Below, piece by piece: positions 1-11,415 of a stretch of 64,000 nucleotides of DNA. Under the pieces are notes generated by a model that saw only the letters and a program-made list of their open reading frames with translations, did not search any database and was not told the DNA's origin. Position numbers and translations under genes: made by a program. The stretch's first letter is position 1, and each line of letters begins with the position of its first letter. Origin of the DNA: Thunnus maccoyii (taxonomy: Eukaryota; Chordata; Actinopteri; Scombriformes; Scombridae); the NCBI RefSeq assembly GCF_910596095.1, contig NC_056538.1, forward strand, positions 33,723,922 to 33,787,921, given 5' to 3'.

Positions 1-1250
1 TTAATAAGTGTGGTTCTGTGAGTGGGACTCTTTTCTTGACTCATTTTTCTAGATGAGTTATATTTTTCCGATGACATGACATCACACTGTGCTGTCAACA
101 TGTTCATATGTTGCAAGATCATTATGAAAGTCCTTCTGCACAGACTGTCGCTCTGTGGTTTCATTGGCTAAATTATGAATGCATCAACTGGTTTAGTAAT
201 AAAAACACATTGATCGTGATGCAACGGCATCAAAACATTTAAATAAACTACTTCAGTTCCTCCCTGAACTCTGAATTCACTAGAAAGAGACCCAGCGCTC
301 ATGTTATGAGGTCGTCTACCAGGAACGTGACGTTATTTTGATGAATTTGCAGCAAACATTGAGTTGAAGTTTTTAGCAGGACGACTCTGCGCTGGTTCTG
401 TCTGTGTTGATGAACCAATGAGGAGGCTGCGTCTGACCCTCTTCTATAATTACATCTTTCTATCTCTAATCAATGTTATGGATGTCTGAAGTGATCCTGA
501 TCCTGGATGTCAGTTATTCTCATCTAAGTCTGGAAATGTTGATTATTAAACTCCAACTCAGTTCTTTTCCATGAAGGCTGAAGACTTTTCTGTTTGCCTT
601 TTATTAAATCTAATTTGAGGTTTTTGATTCATATCTCACACTGTGCAGTAACTTTTCTCCTGTTTTATTTCTTATTTTAACTTATTTTTATCTAACGTTT
701 AACTGTTTTAAAGTCAATTTAAATGTCTTTTTATAATGTGTTTATTTTACATTCTGTCTTGATGTCTTTCATGTTTTTGCAAAACACTTTGAAATCTGTT
801 TTCAGTTTTTGGACTTTTTCTCTAATCTTTGATTTTTGCTGAAATATTGGATCATTTGAACATTTATTGAAATGAAAGCATGTGAGAAGTTTAGAGGGAA
901 AAATCACTATTTGGTGGAGCTGTTAACAACTCATAGACATGTGAAATGTGACCCCGACTACACACTGCTTTTTGTAAGACGTCAAAAGCCAAAAAGGTTG
1001 GAAACCACTGGTTTCATCTTTAACAATGTGTTGTATTTTAAAAGCTTGTTATATTATCCATTGTGTCAAATCTTCATCTGAAAAGTAACTAAAGCTGTCA
1101 AATAAATGTAGTGGAGTAGAAAGTACAATATTTCCCTCTGAAATGTAGAAAGTAGCATCACATGGAAATACTCAAGTAAAGTACATTTACCTCAAAACTG
1201 TTCTTAAGTACAGTACTTGAGTAAATGTACTTAGTTACTTTCAACCGCTG
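1..1250 (-). mobile_element. Non-autonomous hAT-like composite element, copy 1 (left part cut by window edge)
   Basis: Read on the minus strand, the element starts at 1250 with a CAGCGGTTGAAAGTAAC-type end and continues with the 'ACTTTACTTGAGTATTTCC' family sequence. It is the same repeat found at 5614-7101, 39687-40317 and 61217-61900. It contains a second, nested hAT-like end (CCAGTGGTTTCCAACC, reverse complement near 1000-1013). Positions 1-780 are an internal segment shared only with the 5614-7101 copy, in inverted orientation. The 69-codon open frame at 872-1081 recurs in the copies at 39841-40050 and 61326-61535, is not conserved as a protein, and is simply repeat sequence. Confidence 0.8.
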
Positions 1251-1438
1251 GGGAGCTGCGGACATGTTTAGACTGTCTGAAAACTAAAACAATAAAGGAA
1301 ATGCACAACACACTTTAGAAATCTGCAGATGCAGCAAACTAGACTAGAGATTCTGAGAATGTTTCATGTTATTTAGTATGTCAGGATGCTTCCTGTGTCA
1401 CACGGCTGTAGGAGTGTCTCTACGTGTCTCTGAGGAGC

Positions 1439-1522
1439 AGATATAAATGTCTCAGGTTCCTCCTCAGATCAGATCGACTCCAATCCGGACGTTCGTCTGT
1501 TGTCAGCAGTCAACTCTTCAGG
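1439..1522 (+). promoter_or_regulatory. Candidate TATA box and 5' noncoding exon of the TM4SF gene
   Basis: An AGATATAAATG box lies at 1439-1449. About 70 bases further on, CAGG is followed by GTGAGT, a strong splice donor with GT at 1523-1524. The coding start at 3172 directly follows a good acceptor (polypyrimidine, then ACAG ending at 3171), so a noncoding first exon is needed, and this is the best candidate upstream. The exon 5' end (about 1470) is inferred from the TATA position. No transcript evidence is available. Confidence 0.4.
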
Positions 1523-3171
1523 GTGAGTAGACGTGTTTCTATCTGCAGAGCAACATGTGACAGTGATTCGCTCACAGACACTTGACATTATTAGACTCTG
1601 CAGGAGGGATGTAAGGTTAACATCATGTTATTGGTTTTACTTCATCTTTTTCAGATTTTTTGCTGTTTAGATGAGTGAATAATAATAATATTTAATCAAG
1701 TCAAAGTTTAAAATGTGTAAAACTTGATTTTTCAGGAATAGAACTGAAATTATTAGTTGATAAATTGATTAATTGATCAGAAACACAAAACTAATCTGTT
1801 TTGTTCATAGACTATTTGCCTTTATGAAGCCTTTCTCTATTTTATTACATCATTATTTGGTGTTTTGGACTGTTGGTCAGAAAAAATAAGACACGTGAAG
1901 ACATCACCATGGAGATTTATCACTATTTTCCAACATTTTATTGACTAAACAATCAGTTGATTAATTAAACAAAACAATAGATAATGAAAATAATGAAAAT
2001 AATCCTTTATTGATTGGTTCCCTGCACAGTTTAACACTTTACCAACAAACAGCAGCTCGTTTTACACACAAACACACAAACACACAAACACAACAACTCA
2101 TGTATCAATCAGACACACTGAGATAAAAACACAACAACAGGCAGCACATGAGGATCTTTATTACATCACTGTTTTATTGTGTTTATGTAGTTTTAATGGT
2201 TGATAGTGTATAAATGTGTATATAGTGTAAATACAGTCAGATGTGTAGCTCTCTATAGAACGTACTACAGTGTATCTACAGGAAACGAGTCATAGAAATG
2301 CAGCAGGAAGCTTTCATCTTGTTTTTTTGATTGAATATAGATGTATTTCAGTGCGGTTATTATCCGTATGAATACATGTTAGTGTTTGAAGATGAACTGA
2401 AGAGTTTTAGAAGTGAGGATGTAAACATGTCAAATGTTTTGTTGCTTGTTTGTGTTTGTAGTATTAGTAGTAAAGTATTGAAGACATGTGAAGGCTGTAG
2501 TCACTGAATGCTTTCTGTGTGAAAACTATGCAAATGTGTCACAGTTTGATCCATAACTGTCGACTGTGTGAAGAGTTTGAACATGTGGACTCATTATTGA
2601 TCCCTGCAGGGAACCGATCAGAAACAGAAAACAAGATTATAACAATAAATACAGACTTGTTTTCTTTTGAGAATAATAATAAATGCCCTCATCTTACTTT
2701 ATTCTATTCATGTTGTAAAATTTTATTTTATTAATTTTAATTTTATTTCTTTGTCTTTTTAATCTATTTTTAATCTAATTTTTATTTCACTCTTTTTTAT
2801 TATTATTTTAGTTTTTAAATCTATTTTTATTTGATTACATTTTCATAATTTGTATTTCTCGTGTGCATTAGTCTCAAATTGTTTTACTGTTTACATTTGT
2901 TTTGTTATTTGTCTTATTGTTGGTTTGTCATCTGTGAAGCACTCACCTGTATGAAATAACTAGACAAATAAAGATTGATTGATTGATCGATCAGTTAATG
3001 CAGCTTTAAAAAAAGGCAAAACAAGACAAAATTAAACAAATGATTTGTTTCTCTCAGAAACGTGTTTCATTTTATGGCAGATATTAAATCACTGATTCCC
3101 TCGGATAATATTTGTTTGACCAAATATAAAATATTAATTTCCATCATCATTAACGTTCTGCTCGTGTACAG
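1523..3171 (+). other. Putative first intron of the TM4SF gene
   Basis: No gene is seen. The stretch is AT-rich with runs of T. At about 2925-2998 there is a short LINE 3'-tail-like piece (GTGAAGCACTC... AAATAAAGATTGATTGATTG), resembling the L2-type tails elsewhere in the window. Confidence 0.4.
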
Positions 3172-4526
3172 ATGTGCGTCTCCAGGTGTCTGCGATGTGT
3201 CGGCGTCTCTCTGGTTCCCCTGGCAACCGTCTGCATTCTCTCCAACATCCTGCTGCTGTTTCCTGAGCTGAAGATCCACTTCCTGTTGGAGGGTCATGTG
3301 ACCAGAGAGGCCACCTGGGTCCCGGGCCTGTGGGGGTCCGGCCTCCTGGTGAGAGAGAAGTGTGTGTGTGTGTGTGTGATGTGTCATGTGCTGTGTGTGT
3401 GTGACTCAGGGCAGCTGTGTGTATTTTGGTGTTTTGTCACGTGTTTCTCCTCTGAGGTTAAATTCAGACTCAGTGTGTCATCAGGTTTAATTCCTGTTAC
3501 TGCCTGAAAATATATAAAGTCTGTTTTGTTTTGGGATCCTGAGACTCGTCTGTTTAATTAAGATAATAATTCAGATTTATTTATCTAATCTAATCTAATC
3601 TAACTGCAGCGTTCTGTTCGTATCAGAGCTGACTGATGTTTGTTGTCGTGTCTGGTTTCAGGTTCTGCTCGGAGCTCGAGCGTTTGTGCGCAGCAGCAAA
3701 ACACGAGGCTGCTGCGCCTTCAGGAGTGAGGTGAGCAGATGTTTGAAAAGTTCAGATTAAAAGTGCAACATTTAAATTATGTCGTTTGATTGTGTTTGGA
3801 AACTGCAAACATTCTGCCTGCTTGGGCCTGCTGTATGTCCAGATGTTGTGTCAGGTGTTTCAGATGTTGTTCTGTTGATCCAGATGTTGCTGCAGGTTTT
3901 TCTGGTGTTACAGATGTATGTTCTCTGTATCCAGATGTTGTGTCAGGTGTTACAGATGTTATTTCAGATGTTACAGATGTTGTGTCAGGTGTTTCAGGTG
4001 TTACAGATGTTATTTCAGGTGTTACAGATGTTATTTCAGGTCTTACAGATGTTGTGTCAGGTGTTACAGATGTTGTGTCAGGTGTTACAGATGTTATTTC
4101 AGGTGTTACAGATGTTGTGTCAGGTGTTACAGATGTTGTGTCAGGTGTCTCAGGTGTTACAGATGTTGTGTCAGGTGTTACAGATGTTATTTCAGGTGTT
4201 ACAGATGTTGTGTCAGGTGTTACAGATGTTGTGTCAGGTGTCTCAGGTGTTACAGATGTTGTGTCAGGTGTTTCAGGTGTTACAGATGTTGTTCTGTTGA
4301 TCCAGATGTTGCTGCAGGTTTTTCCGGTGTTACAGATGTATGTTCTCTGTATCCAGATGTTGTGTCAGGTGACGTACTCCTGTGTGTGTCTGCTGGCTGC
4401 TGGGATGTGCTGTCTGGTCAGTGCCACCGGTCTCGTGCAGGGTCCTCTCTGTCTGTACAACACCAGCTCTGGTTCCACCTGGGGGGTCCCGCTCAAACCC
4501 ACCGCTGACCAGTGAGACAAACACAC

Positions 4527-4579
<53 letters not shown>

Positions 4580-7135
4580 CACACATTTGCTATCCCTGTT
4601 AGACTCCATTCATTTTGTACAGCCTGACGTTTTGCACATTAGGAACAAGCTTTGGTCCCCATGAGGACGACTGGTCCCAGTAAGGTCACTGTTTATACCA
4701 GAGATGGTCCCAATAAGGATAGAAAAACACACACACACACACACACATTCCTGCTGTTCGACACTCTGATGGCTCGTCTCTGTCTCTCAGGGATGCAGGG
4801 TATCTGTATAACAGCAGTCTGTGGTCGGGAGTGTGTCTGGAGCCCAGAGGTGTGGTTCAGTGGAATGTAGTTCTGTTCAGCGTGCTGGGGGGCGCCAGCG
4901 GGCTGCAGGTCGTCCTCTGTGGAGCGAACATCCTCAACTCACTGCTGGGACTGATCCTGGGTCAGGGATTCTGCAACAACAAGGTGCGTCTCAATGAGGA
5001 CAGAGCTCAGAACATGTCCTGTCCTCACCTCCTCAAAGGTCTGTTTCAGGGGTAAGATGAGAGGTTCAGGGTCGGTCAGGGAATCTCCTGTTTCAATAAG
5101 CATCCTCAGGGTGTGTGTTCTGGTTTTGATCATGTTGTGGGGACAGAAACCAGTTTGATGCCATAAAAAATACTTAACTAATAAATACAACATGATTTAG
5201 CAAAATACTAAGAAAATAAATGACAAACAGAAACACACAGAATTAACAGAAAAATTCACAAATGGTCAGAAATACACTCAGCGAGCACTTTATTAGGAAC
5301 ACCTGTGCAAGCTAATGCAACAGATCTGCCGTCAACTCTACTGTTATGAAACTTATACATCCTCAGTTTTTGTTGACATTGTCAGAGAGATAATAAGGTG
5401 TTCCTAATATTTTGTCCACCCCATTAACATACATGAGAAAGTAGAATTCATGAATTAAATGTGATGACAATTTATTTTTTTAAAAATTTCAAAAGATAGC
5501 GAGTTATTGATAATGTGCTCTTTAGCTTTCCATTATAATATCTGAAGGAATAACATCTAAACATTTTATTTATAGTATATAAACACATTATATACAGTAT
5601 AATAAATAATAAGCCGTGGTGGAAAATAAAAAAAGTACATTTACTCTACGACTTGTACTTTACTTGAGTATTTCCATGTGATGCTACTTTCTACATTTCA
5701 GAGGGAAATATTGTACTTTCTACTCCACTACATTTATTTGACAGCTTTAGTTACTTTTCAGATGAAGATTTGACACAATGGATAATATAACAAGCTTTTA
5801 AAATACAACACATTGTTAAAGATGAAACCAGTGGTTTCCAACCTTTTTGTCTTTTGACGTCTTACAAAAAGCAGAGAGTTAAATGTTAGATAAAAATAAG
5901 TTAAAATAAGAAATAAAACAGGAGAAAAGTTACTGCACAGTGTGAGATATGAGTCAAAAACCTCAAATTAGATTTAATAAAAGGCAAACAGAAAAGTCTT
6001 CAGCCTTCATGGAAAAGAACTGAGTTGGAGTTTAATAATCAACATTTCCAGACTTAGATGAGAATAACTGACATCCAGGATCAGGATCACTTCAGACATC
6101 CATAACATTGATTAGAGATAGAAAGATGTAATTATAGAAGAGGGTCAGACGCAGCCTCCTCATTGGTTTGAAGGACATCAGTTCATCAACACAGACAGAA
6201 CCAGCGCAGAGTCGTCCTGCTAAAAACTTCAAACTCAATGTTTGCTGCAAATTCATCAAAATAACGTCACGTTCCTGGTAGACGACCTCATAACATGAGC
6301 GCTGGGTCTCTTTCTAGTGAATTCAGAGTTCAGGGAGGAACTGAAGTAGTTTATTTAAATGTTTTGATGCCGTTGCATCACGATCAATGTGTTTTTATTA
6401 CTAAACCAGTTGATGCATTCATAATTTAGCCAATGAAACCACAGAGCGACAGTCTGTGCAGAAGGACTTTCATAATGATCTTGCAACATATGAACATGTT
6501 GACAGCACAGTGTGATGTCATGTCATCGGAAAAATATAACTCATCTAGAAAAATGAGTCAAGAAAAGTACCTGAGTCATCAAGATAATTACACCGACAGC
6601 AGAGTCCCACTCACAGAACCACACTTACTAAATGAAACTGAAAACAGATTTGTGTATCAGAACTTTGTTTTTTCTTCTTTCCTCTCCCATTAATCATCTC
6701 ACCACCCCTCAGATTTATCTGCTGACCCTTTGGAGGGGCCCGACCCCTAGGTTGGGAACCACTGGACTAAACTAGCTAACTGTATATAAAGTAGTGTAAA
6801 CTAGCTCCACCTCCAGCAGCTACAACAGTAACATGCTGCTCTAACACTGATGCTTCACTATTAATAATCTAATGATGTCATATATAATAATATATCAGTC
6901 AGAGGGACCAAACCACTACTTTTACTGCAATACTTTAACTACATCAAGCTCATAATACTTATGTACTTTTACTGCAATACTTTAACTACATCAAGCTCAT
7001 AATACTTATGTACTTTTACTGCAATACTTTAACTACATCAAGCTCATAATACTTATGTACTTTTACTGTGGTAAAGGATCTGAGTACTTCTTCTATTACT
7101 GATTATAAAACTAGTATTATGATGAGTTCAGGCTG

Positions 7136-7178
<43 letters not shown>

Positions 7179-7203
7179 ACAGGTCAGTCCAGTTTCAGCT
7201 TGA
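3172..7203 (+). CDS. Transmembrane 4 L6 family protein (TM4SF-like), five coding exons
   Basis: Four-pass membrane protein of the L6 (TM4SF1/4/5/18/19) family; members act at the plasma membrane in adhesion and signalling complexes. Exons: 3172-3348, 3662-3730, 4357-4511, 4791-4983 and 7183-7203 (615 nt, 204 aa, close to the usual 200). All introns are GT-AG with phases 0, 0, 2 and 0; codon 134 (CA|G) spans the third junction. The start MCVSRCLRCVG matches the family's MC-x-x-x-C-x-R-C-x-G opening. TM1 covers about residues 10-30. The GPLC motif follows TM3, and the large extracellular loop has NTS and NSS glycosylation sites and SLWSGVCLEP, very like TM4SF19. The protein ends VSPVSA-stop. 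The exon 3 acceptor lies at the edge of a minisatellite, so its exact position is the least certain. Intron 4 (2.2 kb) holds a MITE and a complete hAT-like element. Which family member this is orthologous to cannot be settled here. Confidence 0.88.
3361..3380 (+). repeat. (TG)n microsatellite in intron 1 of the coding region
   Basis: Short TG run just 3' of the exon 1 donor at 3349. Confidence 0.8.
3867..4371 (+). repeat. 21-bp minisatellite spanning the intron 2 / exon 3 acceptor of the TM4SF gene
   Basis: About 20 units of a 21-base repeat (consensus GTGTTACAGATGTTGTGTCAG, with ATTTCAG variants and occasional 9-base GTGTCTCAG pieces) fill the end of intron 2. A roughly 75-base unit, TTGATCCAGATGTTGCTGCAG through TATCCAGATGTTGTGTCAGGTG, bounds the array as a direct repeat at about 3876-3950 and 4297-4371. 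The right-hand copy contains the acceptor (AG at 4355-4356) and the first 13 bases of exon 3. Each unit therefore carries an acceptor-like CAG|ATG and a donor-like CAG|GT. The array has no stop codon in long stretches of all three forward frames. Confidence 0.9.
4517..4582 (+). repeat. (CA)n microsatellite
   Basis: Near-pure CA run starting six bases after the exon 3 donor (GT at 4512-4513). A second short CA run is at 4726-4746 in the same intron. Confidence 0.95.
5273..5422. mobile_element. Short MITE with TTATTAGGAACACC ends
   Basis: Inverted ends: ACTTTATTAGGAACACCT at 5287-5304 and AGGTGTTCCTAATA at about 5396-5409. This is a common fish MITE pattern. It lies in intron 4 of the TM4SF gene. 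Confidence 0.7.
5614..7101 (+). mobile_element. Non-autonomous hAT-like composite element, copy 2 (complete)
   Basis: Left end CCGTGGTGGAAAA at 5614, right end GGATCTGAGTACTTCTTCTATTACTG ending at 7101, imperfect inverted ends of the CAGTGGTGGAAAGTA type. Flanks ATAATAAG (5606-5613) and ATTATAAA (7102-7109) agree at 6 of 8 positions, fitting an old 8-bp hAT target duplication. A second hAT-like unit is nested inside, from CCAGTGGTTTCCAACC at about 5828 to GGTTGGGAACCACTGG ending near 6766. The middle (5873-6640) is the inverted equivalent of 1-700. It sits in intron 4 of the TM4SF gene. Confidence 0.8.
6919..7070 (+). repeat. 47-bp tandem repeat, about 3 copies
   Basis: TTTACTGCAATACTTTAACT recurs at 6921, 6968 and 7015, a period of 47. 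It is the subterminal part of the hAT-like element; the copy near 61836 shows the same motif with fewer units. Confidence 0.9.
7139..7174 (+). repeat. (TG)n microsatellite next to the last-exon acceptor
   Basis: A TG run lies directly before TTTTACAG, the acceptor of the final TM4SF coding exon (AG at 7181-7182). The run may serve as part of the polypyrimidine context. Confidence 0.9.
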
Positions 7204-7301
7204 AACCGGTCGTCATGGATCCTGGAGGAAGAAGAAGAAACTCTTCATCATACGATAAAAATCTTTTATTTTCAGGTCAAACAGAACAGTCAAAGCTGAA
7301 A

Positions 7302-7307
7302 AATAAA
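7302..7307 (+). terminator. Candidate polyadenylation signal AATAAA of the TM4SF gene
   Basis: AATAAA lies about 100 bases after the stop codon at 7201-7203. It is the first canonical signal downstream. Other AATAAA motifs occur further on, so the true site is uncertain. Confidence 0.4.
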
Positions 7308-7339
7308 AACATGTTCAACATGTTTTGGTCATAAAGCAC

Positions 7340-9797
7340 TGACGCACTTTAGTTCAAAATAACTTTCAGATAATAAACTTAAACTAAACTTTGTGGCTGC
7401 AGGAAGAAACTTGTTTAATTATTAATTATGTTTTTATTTATTAAAATAACAGCTGTTAAAAAAACACAATTAAAACAAACAATAAGAACATAATAACATA
7501 TAATAACATAATAACAATAAGTATTAAAGTGTGGGGGCTCATTTGCACAGCTTAATAGTCCATTTATGAATTGATTAAACTATCAATCAATCGATTAATG
7601 AATCAATAATAAAATGTGGAATTTGATCAATAAATTAAATAAACAATCCACAGTTTAACAATATACTAAATGGACTGTTTAAAGATTGATTGTTAATTCA
7701 TTTTTTAATTTAAAGTTTTATTATCATTTATATTTATTGATTAATTATTCTTTATATATATTGATTATTCTTTTAAATATGTATTGAATTTTAATTTATT
7801 TTTAGATCAGATTCATTTTTCTGTTGTTTTATTCATTCATTTAGAAATCTAATAATTGAATCTGTAATTTAATATTGATTTTAAATCTATCTATTAAATT
7901 GTGAAATATTATTCAATAACTTTATTTAAATGTATTGATTAAGGAGCACAAATGAGCCCATAGGATGAGTCTCTTAACTTTTTTTGATAAAGTTGTTGAT
8001 GAGTTGGTACTGATGATAATAAAAGTGATCATGTGATGCAGGACAATCAGAATTATTGATCAGGCCCCGACTCTGCAGCCTTAAATGATTTTTCACTGAT
8101 GTGACGACGAATCTTCTCATTTATTCAGTCGACATCTCTGTGATAATAAATCCTGACAACAACAACGACAACACTGGAAACAGAAAACCTGCCAGAACTT
8201 CACATTTTCTTTGCACATTTTATTTATTCATGTATTTGTTTAATAATAGTTTTTATAAATTAAAAGACAGTTGCACCCTGAGCTCATATTTGATGATGAA
8301 TCTTCTCTTTAATCTTATTTTGGAAAAAGGTCCTTAAGCTACTTTTCTTATATTTTCTGACGATACTAAAGTAAATACCTGAAACACTGTGTGCAGGTGT
8401 ATCGAGGAGACCTGCCGCTGTTTTAAAAGGCAAAGCTGCTCACAGCAAATATTGATTTACTTTAGATTTCTGCTGTTTATTGAACTTTGTATGACTTTCA
8501 TTGATGAATAAAAACTATTCATGGCATCATTAAAGAATCCTCACTTTATTTATAGTACTGAAAACTCTTTCACAGTTCTGTATGTGAAGAATCTTCTTTT
8601 CAATTCTATATTATCATTATTATTATTATTATTATTATTATAAAGTTGAACTAGTTTTGACAGCAATCAGAATTATTATCAGTGTTTTATTAGCTGCAGC
8701 TACAGTCACTGATTGGAGGATTGACAAACATAACAACATGATTACAATAATCATATAATACTATAAACATATATAATATATAGTATATAATAATATATAC
8801 AGTATATAATATAGATAATAATATATGATCATAATGTGACATACACAGTTTATGTAGCCTAAATGTAAATTTTCAAATGTGTAGGTATGAAGATATTACA
8901 CATACACATAATAGGCCTAATAAGGTGGATTTGTATGTTATGATATTCTACTCCTGGTCTTTATAGTCCTTAAAGGCTTAATGGTCTTCATCTCTTCACG
9001 GTCGCTCCTAACGAGTGACGGGATACGTCCTAATTCCCTTCAATGCATCCATGTTTCCCTCATGAATCTTAGTCTCTCCCGTTGAAGACGTGAGCAGAGA
9101 GGAAACGAGGAAACAAGACGACGACGACGCAGCTGATCAGCTGTCAGTCGGTTCTAACAGCTTTGTATCTGCACATATATGCACTATCCAAATATTCATA
9201 AAGGTGCACGGTCACCACTGCCAGCACAGCAGCGTTTCCTCAAACTGTGACAAACATCTGCACATTCATAAAAACCTGCATTCTGTTGAGCCGCAGCGTA
9301 TAATTGGACTTCACTGCTCAGATGCCGAACACACATGAACCATTCCTGCTGGCAGAATATATAGAAATATTTTATTTGTTTGCATCTGTATTTATTGATA
9401 TTCTGAATGTAAATTCATTATTTAATAACCTTGGTTATGATTTTGATGTCTTATAAACTGTACAAGGTATTTATTAGCCCAAATGTTTTAAGGGAAAGTG
9501 AAAATTAAGTGAATATATCACATATCAAACTATAAATTGTACCCAACACACAGTGAGTTTCAGTTTCACATGTGGCTGAATGGAAATGATGATAAATAAT
9601 TAAAATGTGTTTCTCGCTGAAAGACAACAGAGGATCCTGGAATGATCAAATAAAGGAATTGATATATCATAGAAAGGATCGGTGTCCACATCATATCAGG
9701 AAGTCCACAGGGCTCAGACCTGGACTGTCTACACAATGACCCTTAGCTTCTCATTACGCTCCTCTGATGCTCCAACAAGGCCTCCAAATTAAACTGC
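7340..9797. other. AT-rich intergenic stretch
   Basis: No gene recognised. It contains a (TTA)n run at 8611-8642 and TA-rich sequence at 8740-8830. The short open frames here resemble no family I know. Confidence 0.5.
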
Positions 9798-10821
9798 TTA
9801 CAGCACCAGTTAAAAGTTTTGACACACCAACTCATTCAAGGGTTCTTTACTTTTACTATTTTCTACATTGTAGAACAAAACTGAGGACATCAAAGCTATT
9901 AAATAACATGTATGAAATCATGATAAAAAAATATATATATAAACAATACAATACAATATGTTTCATATTTAAGATTCCTCACAGTAACCATTGTTTGTTT
10001 TCATGACAGCTTTGCACACTCTTGGCAATATCTTAACCAGCCTCATGAGGCTGCGACAGCTAAAGTAACAATGTCATTGCAGATTTCATTATAAATTTGT
10101 GACCCTGTTCCATAAAAAAGTAACCTGTCTATAAACCCGTCTTATATTCAAAAACTGGATGTGTAGTGGAAGGCTGTTCCACAACATTGAACCAGTGTAA
10201 AAAAAAGGAACTTCTGGCTGCATTATTCACTCTTGACACTTACCATGAACACAAGCAGAACAGGAAGAATCATAATGACACTATATCAATGATGACATGA
10301 GACGTTTCTTAACAGAAAAGTCGAAAAGCCTTGCTCTGCAAAACAGGAACTTGAGGTTGCAGGCACATTTAGATAATAATCTTGGTTTTCCTTTCCTGGC
10401 CGGTCCTCATGAGAGAGTTTCATCACAGCATTTGACCGTTTTTGCAACGGCACTTTAAGAAACTTTCAGAGTTGTTGAAATGTTCTGGATTGAATGACCT
10501 TCATGTCTTAAAGTAATGATGGACTATTGTTTCTCTTGCCATAATATGGATTACTACAGTAGTGTATTATGGGGCTGTTTGCTGTATACCAGCACTACCT
10601 CAGCACAACACAACTGATGGTCTCAAATGCATGAAGAAGGGAAGAAATCCCACCACTTAACTTCTGACGAGGCACACCTGTTAACTGAAAACCATCCAGG
10701 TGACGACCTAATGAAGCTGATTGTGCTATTGCCAAAAGTGTGCAAAGCTGTCATCGAGGCAAACAGTGGAAACTTTGAGTAATCTAAAATATGATATTGT
10801 AGCAGAGCCTTCATGGACTTA

Positions 10822-11076
10822 AGAGACTTGTTTATATGTGTGTTCAGAATGAAATGTTGGGTTATAGGATTCCTGGTATGGTGAGGTTCTGTGTACAGTT
10901 AATCTTGACTCACTCCCTTTAAGAAGTGGAAGTGTAACCATGGTAACAGCTGCACCATACTGTGTTACAGTGGATGTTAGAATGGTGCCAATTTCTGGTG
11001 TGTGAGTGTGTGAATAAACAGCCACAGTGGTAGTGTGCAGCCAAAAGAGAACCTTACCAGTTTTGTTAATCCCACA
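10822..11076 (+). repeat. 5' LTR of a gypsy-type element
   Basis: About 250 bases from AGAGACTTGTTTATATGTG to TTTTGTTAATCCCACA. It matches 12450-12698 almost throughout, and both contain GTGTGTGAATAA(A) followed by GCCA..GTGTGCAGCCAAAAGA. The AATAAA near 11011 is the likely polyadenylation signal. Confidence 0.8.
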
Positions 11077-11415
11077 ACATTACTGCAGATTCCACTAAAT
11101 ACTATTATGTCGTCACAACCCTGAGCAGTTCAACAGCGGGCAGAGTGGTGAGCATTCTCAAGCATTCTCAGGCGCAGGACAAATATTGTGCATTAAAAGC
11201 TCATCTTTTAAAGACTTTTGGACTTTCTGCCTTCCGGCCTCGGCGACAACAACGATCTGAGCTAACAGACAAAATGCTAGCTCGCCCTTGAAGCCACAAG
11301 CCTGACTTTTTATTTATTAAACTGTTTCTGCAGCAGCTGCCTTCCCAGGTACACACTGCTTTGGCCAACACCACCATTACTGAGTCAGTAATGTGTTGGC
11401 CAGAGCCCAACAGTC

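Noticed and set aside
872-1081. 69-codon open frame that recurs nearly unchanged at 39841-40050 and 61326-61535
   Set aside because: It lies wholly inside copies of the hAT-like repeat; sequence identity reflects the repeat, extends outside the frame, and no domain or start context is seen.
3067-3387. Minus-strand open frame opposite TM4SF coding exon 1
   Set aside because: Shadow of the real exon; the plus strand has family motifs and correct splice sites.
3779-4300. 173-codon open frame through the minisatellite as an independent repeat protein
   Set aside because: Open in all three forward frames because the repeat lacks stops; no promoter or start context; it is intron sequence.
3867-4371. 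Possible CRISPR-like regular repeat array
   Set aside because: Units are contiguous 21-mers without spacers, in a vertebrate intron; it is a minisatellite.
4330-4627. Frames coding for runs of Cys-Val or Thr-His around 4500
   Set aside because: Produced by the CA microsatellite.
7140-7334. Longer frame running from the TG repeat through the last TM4SF exon
   Set aside because: The spliced frame ends after VSPVSA at 7203; the longer frame is a different phase and includes the microsatellite.
8740-8830. TA-rich palindromic stretch as a replication origin or attachment site
   Set aside because: Simple AT-rich sequence without supporting motifs.
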